Positions 45,901-57,562 of a stretch of 64,000 bases of DNA are shown piece by piece. A program made the position numbers and the translations under genes. The notes under the pieces are model-generated. The model was not told the origin of the DNA, did not search any database, and saw nothing but the letters and a program-made list of their open reading frames with translations. Origin of the DNA: Phoronis australis (Eukaryota; Phoronida; Phoronidae); contig NMRA01000328.1 in assembly GCA_002633005.1 (NCBI GenBank), positions 411,741-475,740 on the forward strand. The letters are read 5' to 3'. Each line of letters starts with the position of its first letter. Within the stretch, counting starts at the first letter, position 1.

Positions 45901-48900
45901 TTATCTATTAAACACTTCAAAACAGCCGCTAGAAAAGACATTTTTGACACAAGTGATGTGTTGCTCACTTAATTCATTTTGTGCTTTCATGGGAGAGAAA
46001 ATTATTGAGTTAAAGTAAAACCAAAGATCAGAAATTGGCAGGCACTGCAATTCAGATACTCCAACCAGTTCCCTAATGGCACCATGCCTTATGCCTTCTC
46101 CTCGTAGTCCCCATCCCCAGGGGTGAGACTGCCACTGCCTGTCTATCCACCAGACAACCCTCACTGCTCTCTATATCATGCAAGGATTACACACTGTACA
46201 GTACAAGCGTCTACTACAATATTGAGGTGAGTCACTTACTGAACCCTCTCCTAATGTGCAATTTGGAGTGGGTCAAAGTAAAATTAAATAAGACTAAAGT
46301 AGATAATTAAGCTTTATTACGATTACAGCACACGCTTACATTTCACCAGCACACACTTACATTTCACCAGCATACACTTACATTTCACCAGCATACACTT
46401 ACATTTCACCAGCACACACTTACATTTCACCAGCACACACTTACATTTCACCTTCACTTAGTTTGCACCAGTTCAGCTCATAGGAATCTTATTGATCGAA
46501 ATATATATAACTAAAACATGGACATTTTATAAAATATATCCCTGCATGTATTTATGGACTTAATTACGAAGTTTTTCTAAGCACTAAGTTCATCATTCAA
46601 TTGTACCCTCAACTCTACTTGAGTATTACCAGAAATTATAAATATAAAGTTGTAAACTGATTAATTCTCTTTATTTAAAAAACAAACCTGTTGACTTGGA
46701 AAAAGCATAACGACTTCTTGAATTCAGGAATACAGTGAAATCTCACCAACGTAGAATAAAACATGACAGGAAAAATTTTATTTTTTCAAGACTCGAATAT
46801 ATCTTCATCATTTACATTTAGTAGCTACCACCACACAATGTTTTGAGGAACTGTGGGTATTCACAACAGTGTTAGCCAGAAACTTTTGAAAGCCAAAAAA
46901 TGTCAATTTTGTCTCAGTTTGAAAAAGTTTTATCCTTCGTAACATTTGTGTAATTGGTTCCAGTTACAATTATTTTTCAAAATTAAAGCTAAGTTCAGTG
47001 AATGTCTAATAAGTGTGATAATTTTTTTTGCTTCCAATCTCACAGAAATGCAGTATCCCCATGATTTATTGGCCAAATTTCAATTAATCCCCATATCATA
47101 ATTTGCAGACCTGGCATTACATGGGGCAAATGATTTTTTAATAGCAAACATTATATATCAAATCTTATAATAGCAACATTGCAACATTTCACTTAATTAA
47201 ACCCAAGAAATCTAGAAAAAGCATTTTTCTTGACTCAAGTGACTTACTATCACCCACTTTTACTCAAGCCAATAAGGACACTGAAGCTAATACGAGTTTT
47301 ATCAAAAAATTTACTTGATTTCTTGCAAGAACTTTACTCTGACATTTATGTAAATGTAAACACCACAAACCTATTTTGACCTTGCATGCATTCTTACAAT
47401 CAGCAGCTTAAGACACTTGGATTCTTAAACCTGAGTTTAATTAGGCTTGAACCTGTTCAAATTACATTTACAGATACTTCAGGCATTCCTAGGTTATGAC
47501 ACCAACCAGGTGAGATGCTTCAAAGATGCAACAGACTGCTCAAAAGATGTCACTGCTAACATTCAGCAACTTTGCCATGGCAAAGAAGAATGCAATGAGT
47601 GGATATCAGCTGATTTCCTAAGACTGTGTGGCAAAGCCAGTAATTACATACACGTCCAATATGATTGTAAGCCATGTAAGTGGGTCTAGCAAGAAAGTAA
47701 ATACATGTTTGGATTCAGGATCACAACGTGTGGTTCAGATGGTTGCCACCCCTTTGGACCCCATCTAGTATGGAATGATCCAAAATGTGTCCAGTAATAT
47801 ACTTGTTTTGAGTGAAGACGGACATCTTTTAATGATTCAAATCCCATGATTCTTTTACTGTACCTTTCAAAATGATTAGGCACGGAGTAGATATGTTTTT
47901 GCGGTTAGAAATCAGTTTCGTACCAAGTTACCCATGGCATAAGCGTAGCATCGTAGCCAGTGCATTATCACTCATGGGAGACAACCAACGGCAGTACTTG
48001 AAAAATAGATTGAAACTCATCCCTTTGGTGCTTGTAGAGCACTTGTTGAATCACCTCATTCAAGTGCTACCATGATAACACACCAAACAAAAGTTTATGA
48101 TTAGGTTTTTGTTCCTTGACCATAAGACCCACCAGCTATGGTCACACTGTATTAATTAAACCTCTATTGGTCACACTGTATTAAACCAATGGTCACTGTG
48201 TAGTCTTGCCATGTCATGAGAAGTGTTGATACTTGCAGACAACAAAGACATTGGTGGCCCTCAAAAGTCACTAACATGCACCTCTCAGTCTAATCCAGAG
48301 GACCCTTCTTGGTCTCCATCCTTTGCCCACATCACTTGTGCAACACCTAGTGCCAGTCATCATGTCATAGTTATCAAGCAGGCTTGGTACGGGTACACGT
48401 CACGAGAGCAAGATGTCTGTGTACAGGAGCCTGGCGACTGCCGGCAGATAGCGCTGGCAAAGTACCAGGCACTGTGTGCAGGTACGTACAAAAAATAAGC
48501 AATTTAGTTGGATTTGCTTTCAAGTTAGGTGGGTATAAGGGACATTATCACCCACAGTCCAAGACTCTCCAGAGAGCACTTAGATAATCGTCAACTGCAG
48601 TCATCTGTCAGCCTTATGCAGCCTTATGCAGCCATATGGCCTTTTCAAATCAATGTTATACATCTTTGGTACCAGAGGAACATCAATGGCCTTTTAGACT
48701 GGTTTCAGTAGTTATTGAATGTCAGATATCACGATTTGATTAGTGGGTCTTCAAAGTTATCAAATGACAGCACTCTGAAAATGTTGGTGCAGCCCTGGCA
48801 AAACTTTTTTAAATTCGAAACATGGTATAATGTTTTCCTCTTTTCTGTTATCAAACAATGTTACCCTATTTGAGCATAATTTTGTATCTCAGTTGAAAAA

Positions 48901-51900
48901 TGAAAATCATCGATTGAATCCCATCTGTACTCGAGTTCCATGAACATCAGCTCAGGAACGACTTATGAAATGCATTGATACTACCTGAGCAAAAAATCAT
49001 AATTCTGAAAAAAATCATAATTTTGTTTGGTTGTTTAAAATTCTCATTTTGGTTCTTTTAAAACAAATTTGATATTCTGCTGTCCAAATTTAAGCTCAGT
49101 TTCGTTGCATGTGAAGCTTAATATTCAAGGTTACAAAGGAACTTTCATGACAAGTCGGCATATATGTCTACAAATCTGTAGATTTTAACAAGTAAAAGTA
49201 TTTATTATCTGAAAGTAGAAAGCCTGCTGAATTATTTTGATTTTTGACACGTTACCAGTCTATTATGATTTGAGTCAGGTGATCATGTTTTTCAGTAAAA
49301 TTTAGCAAAAAAGTTACATCGATAACAAAACAACACTATCAATAACATGACCAAATTTTATTTGATATAAAAGTTCAAAGTGTGAGCTCAGAAACGCTGT
49401 AACAGTTTTCGAAAATAAGTTTTAGTTTTCGTTTTACGCAACTTGAGATTTTTTCATGAAAATGAAGAGTCCTGTTTTTTCATAGCCACTCATGCAAAAA
49501 AGGAACATTTTAGAAACAAGTTCTAACGTTTTAGAGAACAGTTCATCAAGCAAAAAGTATCTGACACTTTCATATGAATCCAGTGATGCATTTATGAAAT
49601 ATAACCAGAAAAACGTAATTATATGAAAAATGATACTGAAAACAGTCGCTTTCCATTTAAGCCAGACATGTTGTTGCACATAAATTAATGCTGGCAAATA
49701 TCTCTTAGAGTAGACTTGAGGTGTAGCAGTTGTCATCATTTGGTATGTCTTGACTAACCATTTTCCTTAGTACCTAGACATTTCTTTGTGCCTTGATGAG
49801 ATGGAGAACCAGCAGGCTCTCCAACAAGAATGCAAACATAGAAAATTCATGTCATCATTAAATTATAAGGAAAAGGAACACTCACCGAAAAAGAAACTGA
49901 GAAAGTTACTGTACACAATTGTAATGAGTTACTGTTGATATGGTATGCACAAGCTTAGTGATCATGAGTCAGGGCTCAGAGTGGCCAATGACAAAAAAGA
50001 GGAGATGTATCGTTCCACAAACGAATAGGGTTGTATGAAAACAAATATGTTTGTGTTGTAAAAATTTAACTGAAATAAATGTCTTTGCATGAATAAAGTC
50101 AAAATTATGATTAAAAGAGATGCAAAAAAGAGAAAACTGGAAATCAAATAAAAGGAAATCGAAACCAATAAAGAAGAAATCCTCTTGAAAGAGGAAAATT
50201 GCAAGCCATGAGAGTTCAATGGGCTGGTGGCCTGGCATGAAACAAAGTTATTATCATCAGGATTGGTAAAAGCACAGCAATAAATCTTTTGTGTCATGAT
50301 TTCTTTTCAGGAAAAGTGACATGTGAGATAAGTCTGGATAGAGAAACACTATCTCAATGTAACAACAAGCCAAGTACATCGCTTCACATTCAGTATGAGT
50401 GTGTTAATACAGGTACAAGTCAAATTAGTGATTCAATGTCTTTAGACCTAAAAAACGCTTATTAAATGAAAATTCACCAATTTGTCACTATGACAGGACA
50501 TTAAACCATCTTGAGTGAAGCTAAACAATTGTGGCCAAGTCAAATACACAGTGAATAATAACGAATTGCGAGCATCTCTGCATTTCAAAGCTGTATGTCA
50601 TATACACTGCAAGTGAGTTGCTTTAAAACTCAAAGGAAATATTCCTTAATTTTCAACAGTGAAAAAATAACTGTTTTTTGTAAAATAACAAGAAAATATG
50701 AATGAAACACCTTAGGGGCATTTGGTTATGTGTAATTAATTATACTGAAACTGTTCATTAAACAGCAGTATTTCAAATCATCATGAAGTTCTTACATTTT
50801 TTGAAAGATTCACTCTCCAAAATTTAATAGCCAGTCTAAAATTAAGGAATATGCAGCCTGTTCGTGATCTGTTTCAGAGGACAATTTCCTAAACATTTGT
50901 GACATGAGAGCCATCAGCCAGCACATAGAGTCAGGGTTCATCACGTCCCCCCACTACCCCCAGCCCTACCCTAACAACATGGACTGCGAGTGTGTACTGA
51001 CCACCAACCACCCAGACACTGCTTTCCAACTCAACATGCTTGACTTCAACCTAGAGGCAGACCCCCAGTGTGGCTATGACTGGTTTAGTGTCAGCATACA
51101 GCACAGTGGTGGGTACCCACTGTGTGGCACCATCTCTGACATGCCAGCCATTAACACAAACTACACCATAGTGAGGATGAAGTCTGATGGCTCATTTCAA
51201 CAAAAGGGATTTCTTTTGAAAGTGTCAAGTAAGTTGCTTTACTTGGTACCCTATTTAGATTCTCACAACCATTGTGACAATTACAATTATAATAATAGGT
51301 CATAAAACAATAACCTTAAAATATTCATTTCCTTAACTTGATATAAAAACTTGATGTAAGACAACATTTTTAGACCTTCTTCAAGGCATTGTCTAAAAAC
51401 ACTGTTTCTTCTGTTATTTCAAGTCAAGATAAAGTTAGATGGCAATTCACTGTCAATCTGATATTAAAACTGTTCTGGCAGTCTGTTAATTTTATTTTAA
51501 GACCCATTCCATGGTGCAGAAGGAAAAACCAGGAATGTTGCATACTCAAAACTGACCAATCAATTTACTTCAGATATACAAGAAAATGCAGCAGAAGTCA
51601 CAACTTCCTGTGCCCATGAGATAATTTCCAACATTAGTTTTATCCACTGGCCTTTTATCAGATTATTTACCAACAGGGCAGAATTCAACAACAGGTTTCA
51701 TAAAAGCACGGTGTTACAACGTCACAAAAATTCGAATGGCCACAACCCAACAACCAACGACGACAACAGTGCCAACAACAACAGCGACTTCCAACATGAC
51801 GAGCACATCAAACTTGACAGCACCTGGTGACAATGGTACAGCCAACTCAACCACCAACGGGACAACCAGTCCAAATTATACTCTGAACAACTCTACATAT

Positions 51901-54092
51901 GGCTATGCAATGTTGTCAACAGAGATAAGCACCAACAACAGCATGGAAGGCATCAATGAAACAACAATGGAACTTCCTGTTGGAGTACCAACGTCTACTG
52001 AAAGCACAACTATGTTACTCAGCTTGGGAACATCAAATTCCACACTACAAATCCTGTGCATCGGTAAGACCAGAATAACGCGTAACACATTTTGTACTAG
52101 TTAAATTCCATAAAAAATTATTAGTTTATAATAACTATGGGCTGATAATGTACCCACCCATGTGTATCCAGAACAATGCATATTTAAGTTTATGTAGGAG
52201 ACTAGATAAGTGTCCAAATTTGGCTTAATTTGGATCACTGTACCTCAGAAGTGGCTGATCGATTCAAATGAAACTTTCAGAACTCTTGCTCCATGCATCG
52301 TTCTCTAAAACTTTACAAGAAATTACATTCAAAATGTCCCTCTTCTGCACGAGTGACTATTAAAAATAGGACTTTTCATAAAAAACTTTATTTTTACATT
52401 AAACAAAATGATAGTTTGGGAAACTGTAAAAGCGTTCTTGGGAACTTGTCTTGAACATTTAGATCAAATAAAATGGGATCATGTTATGTGACCTAATTAA
52501 CGATATAATGGTAAAACGTTAAAAATAAAATTCTTTGGCTTCTTACCTTCAGAAAACATACTTTCACTATGTAAATATCTTTAGTTTTGTACACATTTGG
52601 CACAGTGCCCACACTTATCACATAATGTCCTACATAACCATAATCCTAGTATATTTACTTCAAAATTAATTTTCCAAATATACTGTAATTATACAGCATG
52701 ACATCACACATTATGGTCTTTTTCCACTAAATATTATTCTTGTTTACTTACAGAAGGAATTGTGGGGATTATTGCTGGAATAGTTGCCATGGTGATCTTA
52801 ATAGTAGTGGTGGCTCCTTTAATTTACAGAAGGTAAAGGTTTTGAGCGTGAAATGTGATTACAGTGTCCAACTTCTGAACAATCACACTATTACGCGAGT
52901 AGGCACATGCCCACCTGTTCAATTTCAACTGCCTATTTGCTCAGGTAAAAGCCTTTCCCATTTCTAGATTATTCTGGCATGGGAGCCATGATGCCCGGCA
53001 AAAGAGCATGGACACCCTTAAAAATGAATTAGATTGAAATCTGGACTGTTAAAGCTCAATTTAGAAGTCTTGTTGCCTGGAGCTGAAACCAAACAGGAGT
53101 TTTTGGAGCTCCTAGTTACAAGCCCAAAGGCTTATTACATGAGCAAATACAATAATTTATTTATGTTTAGTTGCAAACAGATAAGTCACTCTGATGGTAC
53201 GTGGGTGCGTGGGCCTAAACTTGCACATATATGATACACATATGGGTGCGTGGGCCTAAACTTGCACATATATGGTACACATATGGGTGCGTGGGCCTAA
53301 ACTTGCACATATATGGTACACATATGGGTGCGTGGGCCTAAACTTGCACATATAAGGTACACATATAGGTGAGTGGGCCTAAACTTGCACATATATGGCA
53401 CACATATGGGTGTGTGGGCCTAAACTTGCACATATATGGTACACATAACGGAGGTTTACATGAGAAGGTAACGTTTGAAGAACAGTAGATTACACCGGCA
53501 TATTAAAGGGCAAGTTTCGTAGATGCAAGAATCTGGCGAGTAAAGCTAGTGTAGTCAAAGCTGCTTTGCTTGCAATGCCTGGCGATATCTCACAGTTAGT
53601 CTTGCGTGATCTTGCATTTTTGCAAGGTTATGCATATATGGATTGCGCTACAGGCATACAAGTTCAGATATGAACTTCTCAATTTAAACGAATTCTTATT
53701 TTATCTATTTAAGAACTGGTCAATGTGCAGTGAAAGAATCCAAATTCACCAGGAGTTCCAGTGAAACTAATCCTGCAAATGACCAGTCTACATATTACCA
53801 TGGAAACGGTGCACAACCTTTTTACACCGTGACTACCAGCAAATCTGTTGACAGCAAAGTGTACGAGACAATACCATGTTCTGTGTTGACACATCAGGAA
53901 GAACTAGATTTGGACAAAACAAGCACAGCAACAGCCTGTGAGCTGAACGATGCCAACAGAAAGTTTAATTTGAATGTCGAACCATTTCTGAGTGGGTGCC
54001 AAGCTAGCGGAGAGACTGTCATTCCGGAACAAGAATACCAGAAAGGGAGGAGGTGTAGTAACAATAAAGAAAACCAGGAGGCTCTGGTGTAG
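36853..54092 (+). CDS. Receptor gene B: SUEL x3-CUB-TM protein
   Basis: Ten exons: 36853-36949, 45311-45625, 46108-46226, 47474-47675, 48239-48481, 50311-50412, 50878-51228, 51677-52063, 52754-52832, 53714-54092. Phases close exactly to 757 aa. Order: signal peptide (1-~32), SUEL 1 (one exon), SUEL 2 (split over two exons), SUEL 3 (split over two exons), CUB, a Thr/Asn-rich mucin-like stalk with many N-x-T sites, a TM helix and a ~125-residue tail. The tail contains KVYETIP, the same YETIP core as gene A, plus FYTV and EYQK. No SH3 class I or clear ITAM pair is seen. It is a tandem paralogue of genes A and C with the same phase-1 module structure and the same TM exon phase (1-2). A role as glycan- or ligand-binding surface receptor is inference. 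AATAAA at 54669-54674 may be its polyadenylation signal. Confidence 0.85.
38399..38731 (-). CDS. Unidentified 110-codon open frame in intron
   Basis: Starts MNVARLHNNCPITLENIKVL and has one hydrophobic stretch near the end (GIGIMIFFTLTGFYF). I do not recognise it. A GAG|GTAAGG donor-like site after RRVSE and a CAG acceptor before the last 14 codons suggest it could instead be pieces of a small spliced gene. It may well be chance. Confidence 0.15.
   Translation of the reverse strand: MNVARLHNNCPITLENIKVLRRVSEVRFCIIFLQGLKKLSNKTSNFKIRNFTISIKTSRLYRSYWFYKGQVIRMNPGNQCISPFHGIGIMIFFTLTGFYFKTFGDIVYWG
40376..40800. mobile_element. 425-bp MITE with ~28-bp imperfect TIRs
   Basis: The left end tagtgccgtttacacttaca and the right end inverted tagtcccgtttagacatcaa match over about 28 bp, with flanking TA on both sides (possible TA target duplication). 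The interior repeats gacacgg/ccgtgtc and gtgtaaacgg motifs. The open frames on both strands are palindrome shadows. Confidence 0.75.
41201..41724. mobile_element. TIR element, GGCCCTTTCATA family, copy 1
   Basis: The ends agggcctattatttcatact and (inverted) aaaggccatttcatactgac match. Internal ggttaatttcagtcctggat and tgcggtgcagtatgaacggt recur in copies at 55.2 and 57.6 kb. No transposase. Confidence 0.7.
44086..45147. mobile_element. TIR element of the TACCGTA...CCGCCCA family, second copy
   Basis: The left end is taccgtaaactcgcgggtta; the right end inverted is tactgtaaactcgcgagttg. Blocks resembling GGTAATCGCCCATACCCAAC lie near each end. It inserts about 165 bp before the first SUEL exon of receptor gene B. 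No open frame of note. Confidence 0.7.
45311..45625 (+). CDS. Receptor gene B exon 2, SUEL domain 1
   Basis: Acceptor aacatttcag, donor ACCAG|GTGAGT, phase 1-1. Encodes SDCLPATSDQPINFHLDC, AIVGYSPDLRC, TCNHEAECSMAIHAEV and TYIHVWYTC, a full SUEL Cys pattern. The YGR site reads GYS. Confidence 0.85.
46108..46226 (+). CDS. Receptor gene B exon 3, first half of SUEL domain 2
   Basis: Acceptor ttctcctcgtag|TCCCC, donor GAG|GTGAGT, phase 1-0. Encodes ACLSTRQPSLLSISCKDYTL then YSTSVYYNIE, the first two-cysteine half of a SUEL domain. It is the only stretch found that bridges the phase-1 end of exon 2 to the phase-0 start at 47474. It is too short to appear as a long open frame. Confidence 0.72.
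46320..46455. repeat. 21-bp tandem repeat, about 6 copies
   Basis: Unit cagcacacacttacatttca(c) repeats in the intron between the two halves of SUEL domain 2. Confidence 0.9.
47474..47675 (+). CDS. Receptor gene B exon 4, second half of SUEL domain 2
   Basis: Acceptor atttacag, donor CCAT|GTAAGT, phase 0-1. Encodes ILQAFLGYDTNQVRCFKDAT, QQLCHGKEECNEW and SNYIHVQYDC. C-x-GK-x-x-C and Y-I-x-V-x-Y-x-C are the SUEL signatures. Confidence 0.85.
48239..48481 (+). CDS. Receptor gene B exon 5, first part of SUEL domain 3
   Basis: Acceptor acttgcag, donor TGCAG|GTACGT, phase 1-1. Encodes NKDIGGPQKSLTCTSQSNPE, VIKQAWYGYTSREQDVC and ALAKYQALCAG. The YGR position reads YGY. Confidence 0.83.
50311..50412 (+). 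CDS. Receptor gene B exon 6, end of SUEL domain 3
   Basis: Acceptor tttcttttcag, donor ACAG|GTACAA, phase 1-1. Encodes KVTCEISLDRETLSQCNNKP then LHIQYECVNT, completing the Cys set of domain 3. Confidence 0.8.
50878..51228 (+). CDS. Receptor gene B exon 7, CUB domain
   Basis: Acceptor ctgtttcag, donor TCAA|GTAAGT, phase 1-1. Encodes SGFITSPHYPQPYPNNMDCE, LNMLDFNLEADPQCGYDW, LCGTISDMP and GFLLKVSS, a canonical CUB domain with the S-P-x-Y-P start and four cysteines. Confidence 0.9.
51677..52063 (+). CDS. Receptor gene B exon 8, Thr/Asn-rich stalk
   Basis: Acceptor taccaacag, donor ATCG|GTAAGA, phase 1-1. It begins RQNSTTGFIKARCYNVTKIR, then MATTQQPTTTTVPTTTATSN and many N-x-S/T sites, a mucin-like juxtamembrane stalk. 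Confidence 0.83.
52754..52832 (+). CDS. Receptor gene B exon 9, transmembrane helix
   Basis: Acceptor gtttacttacag, donor AGAAG|GTAAAG, phase 1-2. Encodes EGIVGIIAGIVAMVILIVVV then APLIYRR. Confidence 0.87.
53201..53446. repeat. 41-bp minisatellite, about 6 copies
   Basis: Unit gggtgcgtgggcctaaactt then gcacatatatggtacacatat, in the intron before the tail exon of receptor gene B. Confidence 0.92.
53714..54092 (+). CDS. Receptor gene B exon 10, cytoplasmic tail
   Basis: Acceptor atctatttaag|AACTGG is chosen because it alone keeps the frame from exon 9; the nearer tgtgcag site leads to an early stop. Encodes TGQCAVKESKFTRSSSETNP, later FYTVTTSKSVDSKVYETIP and EYQKGRR, ending NQEALV and TAG at 54090. 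Confidence 0.82.
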
Positions 54093-55247
54093 GGTCCATG
54101 AACTTGGATACCACTAGTATTAAGCAACATCTATGTTGAATCAACAACTGTGATAATTGTATGAATATGCACAAGTAAATTATTTCATATTTCTTATACA
54201 TGAAGTGTTTCCTTGTATTTGTCTCAGTTCACAAACATTTTGTTGAACGGACTGCAACAAGACAGCGCTCGGATGTCTGGAAGACAGATAAGGGAGGCCA
54301 GTATTGAGCTGACGGAGTCACTATACATAGTTTAGCACTCCAGACCTGTCATGGGGTACTTGACAAAATATTCATCCACTTAACTGTTAGGCAGAACTCG
54401 GGCAATTCAAAACGGCATTCAGTAATCTATACTTTCCATCAAAAAAAGTTTTGATTTATGTTAATTATATGTCATTATTAAATTGGTCTCAATCAGTTCC
54501 TAAGACAAAGGGCTTCAAAACAGGTGACAGTTTGTCATTGATTAAGACCAAGCTGAAAAAAATTTCAGGTTACACTATGCTCTGAAATTTTGTGAGCTTG
54601 GTTTGAAGAAATAACAGAATGTCAAGAGATCAAGGATCGAGACCAATTTTATAACTTGAAGAGGTCTAAATAAAATGTTTTTTAACAAAAACATGCATTT
54701 AATGTAGCAAATACATCAGGGGGAGGGGGGTGCAAAATACTTATTCAGCGTGCTAGTACTAGTAAAACCAAATTCCCGTACTGTGGTATTTATAGAACTA
54801 TTAACGGTCTAACCCACATATATTTCACTTCTTTTTACCTTTCTTTGTCAGTCAACAACAAATCAGATCGTCTTCCATCATATGCTCACAGATTTTGACC
54901 CCACAGCGTAATATTAAAATGGATAGTGGTCCAAATGCTGGCCAATGAGCAAGAAAGTGAATCCACATAGTTTTCACCACTTGGTAAAAATGCAAATGGT
55001 AGAGTGACAAGCACTTTGCAAAATGTCTTACCAAATGAATAAGTTATATTGAAGAACTTGATTTCCATGGCGTTTTATTTGCTGTATCACTGTAGGTAAA
55101 TTTCTTCACACAACGTGTGAGGGTTAATATTTGGTGTGCAGTTGGAGTGTGTATAACTTATACACTTTCAATGAATGGCTTTAAAATAGGGTTTAGTGGC
55201 GCTTTAGCTGAAAGTGAAAGCTTGGTTCAAACTGCAAGTGAGTCATA

Positions 55248-55760
55248 AGGTCCTTTCATAATAACTTAAATCTGGTATAAAGCGGAGCGTTGACGTAAAC
55301 TGCAAAGTTAATTAAATCATTCATACCATCTTTGTTAGATAATGACATTGAAGTAAATGGTAGGTGATGCTGCCGTTATCGAAGTCATCGCAAGATAGTG
55401 CTGATGCATCCGTACACACCAAGATTTTTTTAATTTGAGAACATTTGTGTGTGCTAAACTTGTTTCTAATTCAATTGGTGATTATTCAACTATCATCAAC
55501 AACACTGATCTTTAATTATTGACCATAGCAGTGGCCCCTGGCGATAACTTCGATGACTATTCATACCGCACCGCAGTGTCAACGCTCCGCTGTTAAATCC
55601 CCTCTTTATGTTGAAGTTAACTGGAGCTGTTAACTGATCCAGGACTGACGTTAATCGTTCATACTAGCCGTGTAATGGCTTGTGGATAGAGGAGTGAAGA
55701 AGACGTCTTTCGCACCTCACCAAAACATCAGCGTGTGGATGTAATTATGAAAGGGCCTAA
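55248..55760. mobile_element. TIR element, GGCCCTTTCATA family, copy 2
   Basis: Starts aaggtcctttcataataact and ends gtaattatgaaagggcct. The internal tgttaactgatccaggactg matches copy 1 in inverted orientation. Confidence 0.7.
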
Positions 55761-57562
55761 AGGCTAATGCAAATTTTGACAAACTATACTTACCTTTGTG
55801 TGGTAAGTCGTTTGAACTTCAACTTACCTGAAACAAGAAACACAAATTTAATTGCACAGACAAATTATGAAGAATTATCCATTAAATAAATATATTGTTA
55901 ATTCAACCAAAGATGATCACCATAAAATCTCACCAATTTATGCCTGACAAGAGAAATTTTGTTTTTCCATTTTTCACGTAAGATACAAAGCGATTCAAGT
56001 TCCATACAATACAAATGTTTTGAGAAACTGCTGGCATTCTTGTAAGTAACCTTTGAAGAAAATAAAAAATATCAACTTGGCAGTTACTTTGTATGAATTA
56101 TCCAATTGAACCAGTCCAGTTGCAAAAACTCGGCCAGTGAGGGCGTTGGCGTAGGATTCTCTTCAGTTGACTCCATTCTATATGGACATGCCAAGGGTCA
56201 GTAATGTCCTGTTTTCATAACTGGCCAAAGGAGACCTTTTATCTTCAACTTTTCTGCCACTTTTTTATGTCAGATTATCTCACCATAAAATGAAACAAAG
56301 TAGACAACCAAGACGCACTTCATTGATATGGACCTAATAAAATAACCTTGTACCACTAAGGACAAAGCCTTTTTGAGTGCTGAAATGACAGGTAAACCAC
56401 TGCACATGGTAATATTGACAAATAAGATACACACAGTGATTATCATCAAATTAGCATTTCATAATTTATGCATTCTTCTAAAAACATGCCGATCATTTAT
56501 TACACATTTGTATTTCAATCATTAGTAAAACAATGGCAATTTGCAGTTTTTAAATGCCATTATTCAACAGCATTTGTTTGATTACTTTAAAACTACAAAT
56601 TTTGAAATTATGTTCTTTGTTAGTTTATCTAATTTTTATTTCAAGAATAAACACATCAACTTCAAACACTACTTGATTCTATATATTCAAATGCACTCAA
56701 CATTTTTCCTGAAAATAAAAATCAAAGTCTTTACACTGATGCCAAGGAAATGCTGATTTTATCCAATTAGTTTATTTACATAGCATATACATTGTTGAAA
56801 AAGGCACTACAGCACCCAGGATGTCTCTATGGTAACTGAGAAACCATGTGATTCATCCTATGTTATCTCAACACTAGCAGTCGTAGACTCCTTGACAGTT
56901 GACCCCAGTCAATGCCAAAGGAAGCGACAGTCTTTATCACATACTAACCAACACACACCCCATATAACTTCCACCATCAAGACACAGCTATTTCCTGGAC
57001 CAACAACAGGCATCAACAAGTGTCATGTTTAGAGGACAGAAACCATAGGAAGAAACTGTGACTCAAGGCTGAGACCAGCAGAAAACAAGTGTTGTTTCTT
57101 GGTGCTGCAGGCTTGGGACTTATTGTGTAAGTAACTCAGAATGAATAGTAGGACAACAAAGGTTCCTGGACACAAAGAATGAATATACTTTCATATTTGT
57201 ATATTGACGTAAGCTAGTATAGGATAATTCAATCCAAAAAAGCATTGATGTACAACTCTGTTTCAGTTTCAGTGTTTTCATTCCTGTTCTTTATCACAAG
57301 GTTTCCCAAGTTAGTTTCAAATTTTCTCACCTCAAGCTTTGTTTTCATGAGTAAATCAAATGTTCCAGAAGCATGTTTTCCCAAAAACACAATAAGAAAA
57401 GAGTATGGTACATACCACTTGTTCATTCACACTGGTTTCTTTCAGGAGTGTACAGTATGTATTTCACTGTTGACTAGAAAATAAGACGGTATGTGTACTC
57501 CTAAATTCGAGCTGAGACTTTAATGTTGAAAGAACACCTGCATAGATCATGTTTGTATACCT

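Noticed and set aside
45901-46164. 87-codon minus-strand open frame
   Set aside because: It overlaps the plus-strand exon 46108-46226, which has splice sites, correct phases and a SUEL cysteine pattern.
46320-46455. CRISPR-like regular repeats (also 3894-4203, 53201-53446, 60806-61060)
   Set aside because: Units are directly adjacent with no unique spacers, in an intron-bearing eukaryotic locus. They are minisatellites.
53721-53760. Nearer acceptor tgtgcag for the receptor B tail exon
   Set aside because: From the phase-2 end of the TM exon it reads into a stop within about a dozen codons, whereas the ttaag site at 53713 keeps the full tail open.
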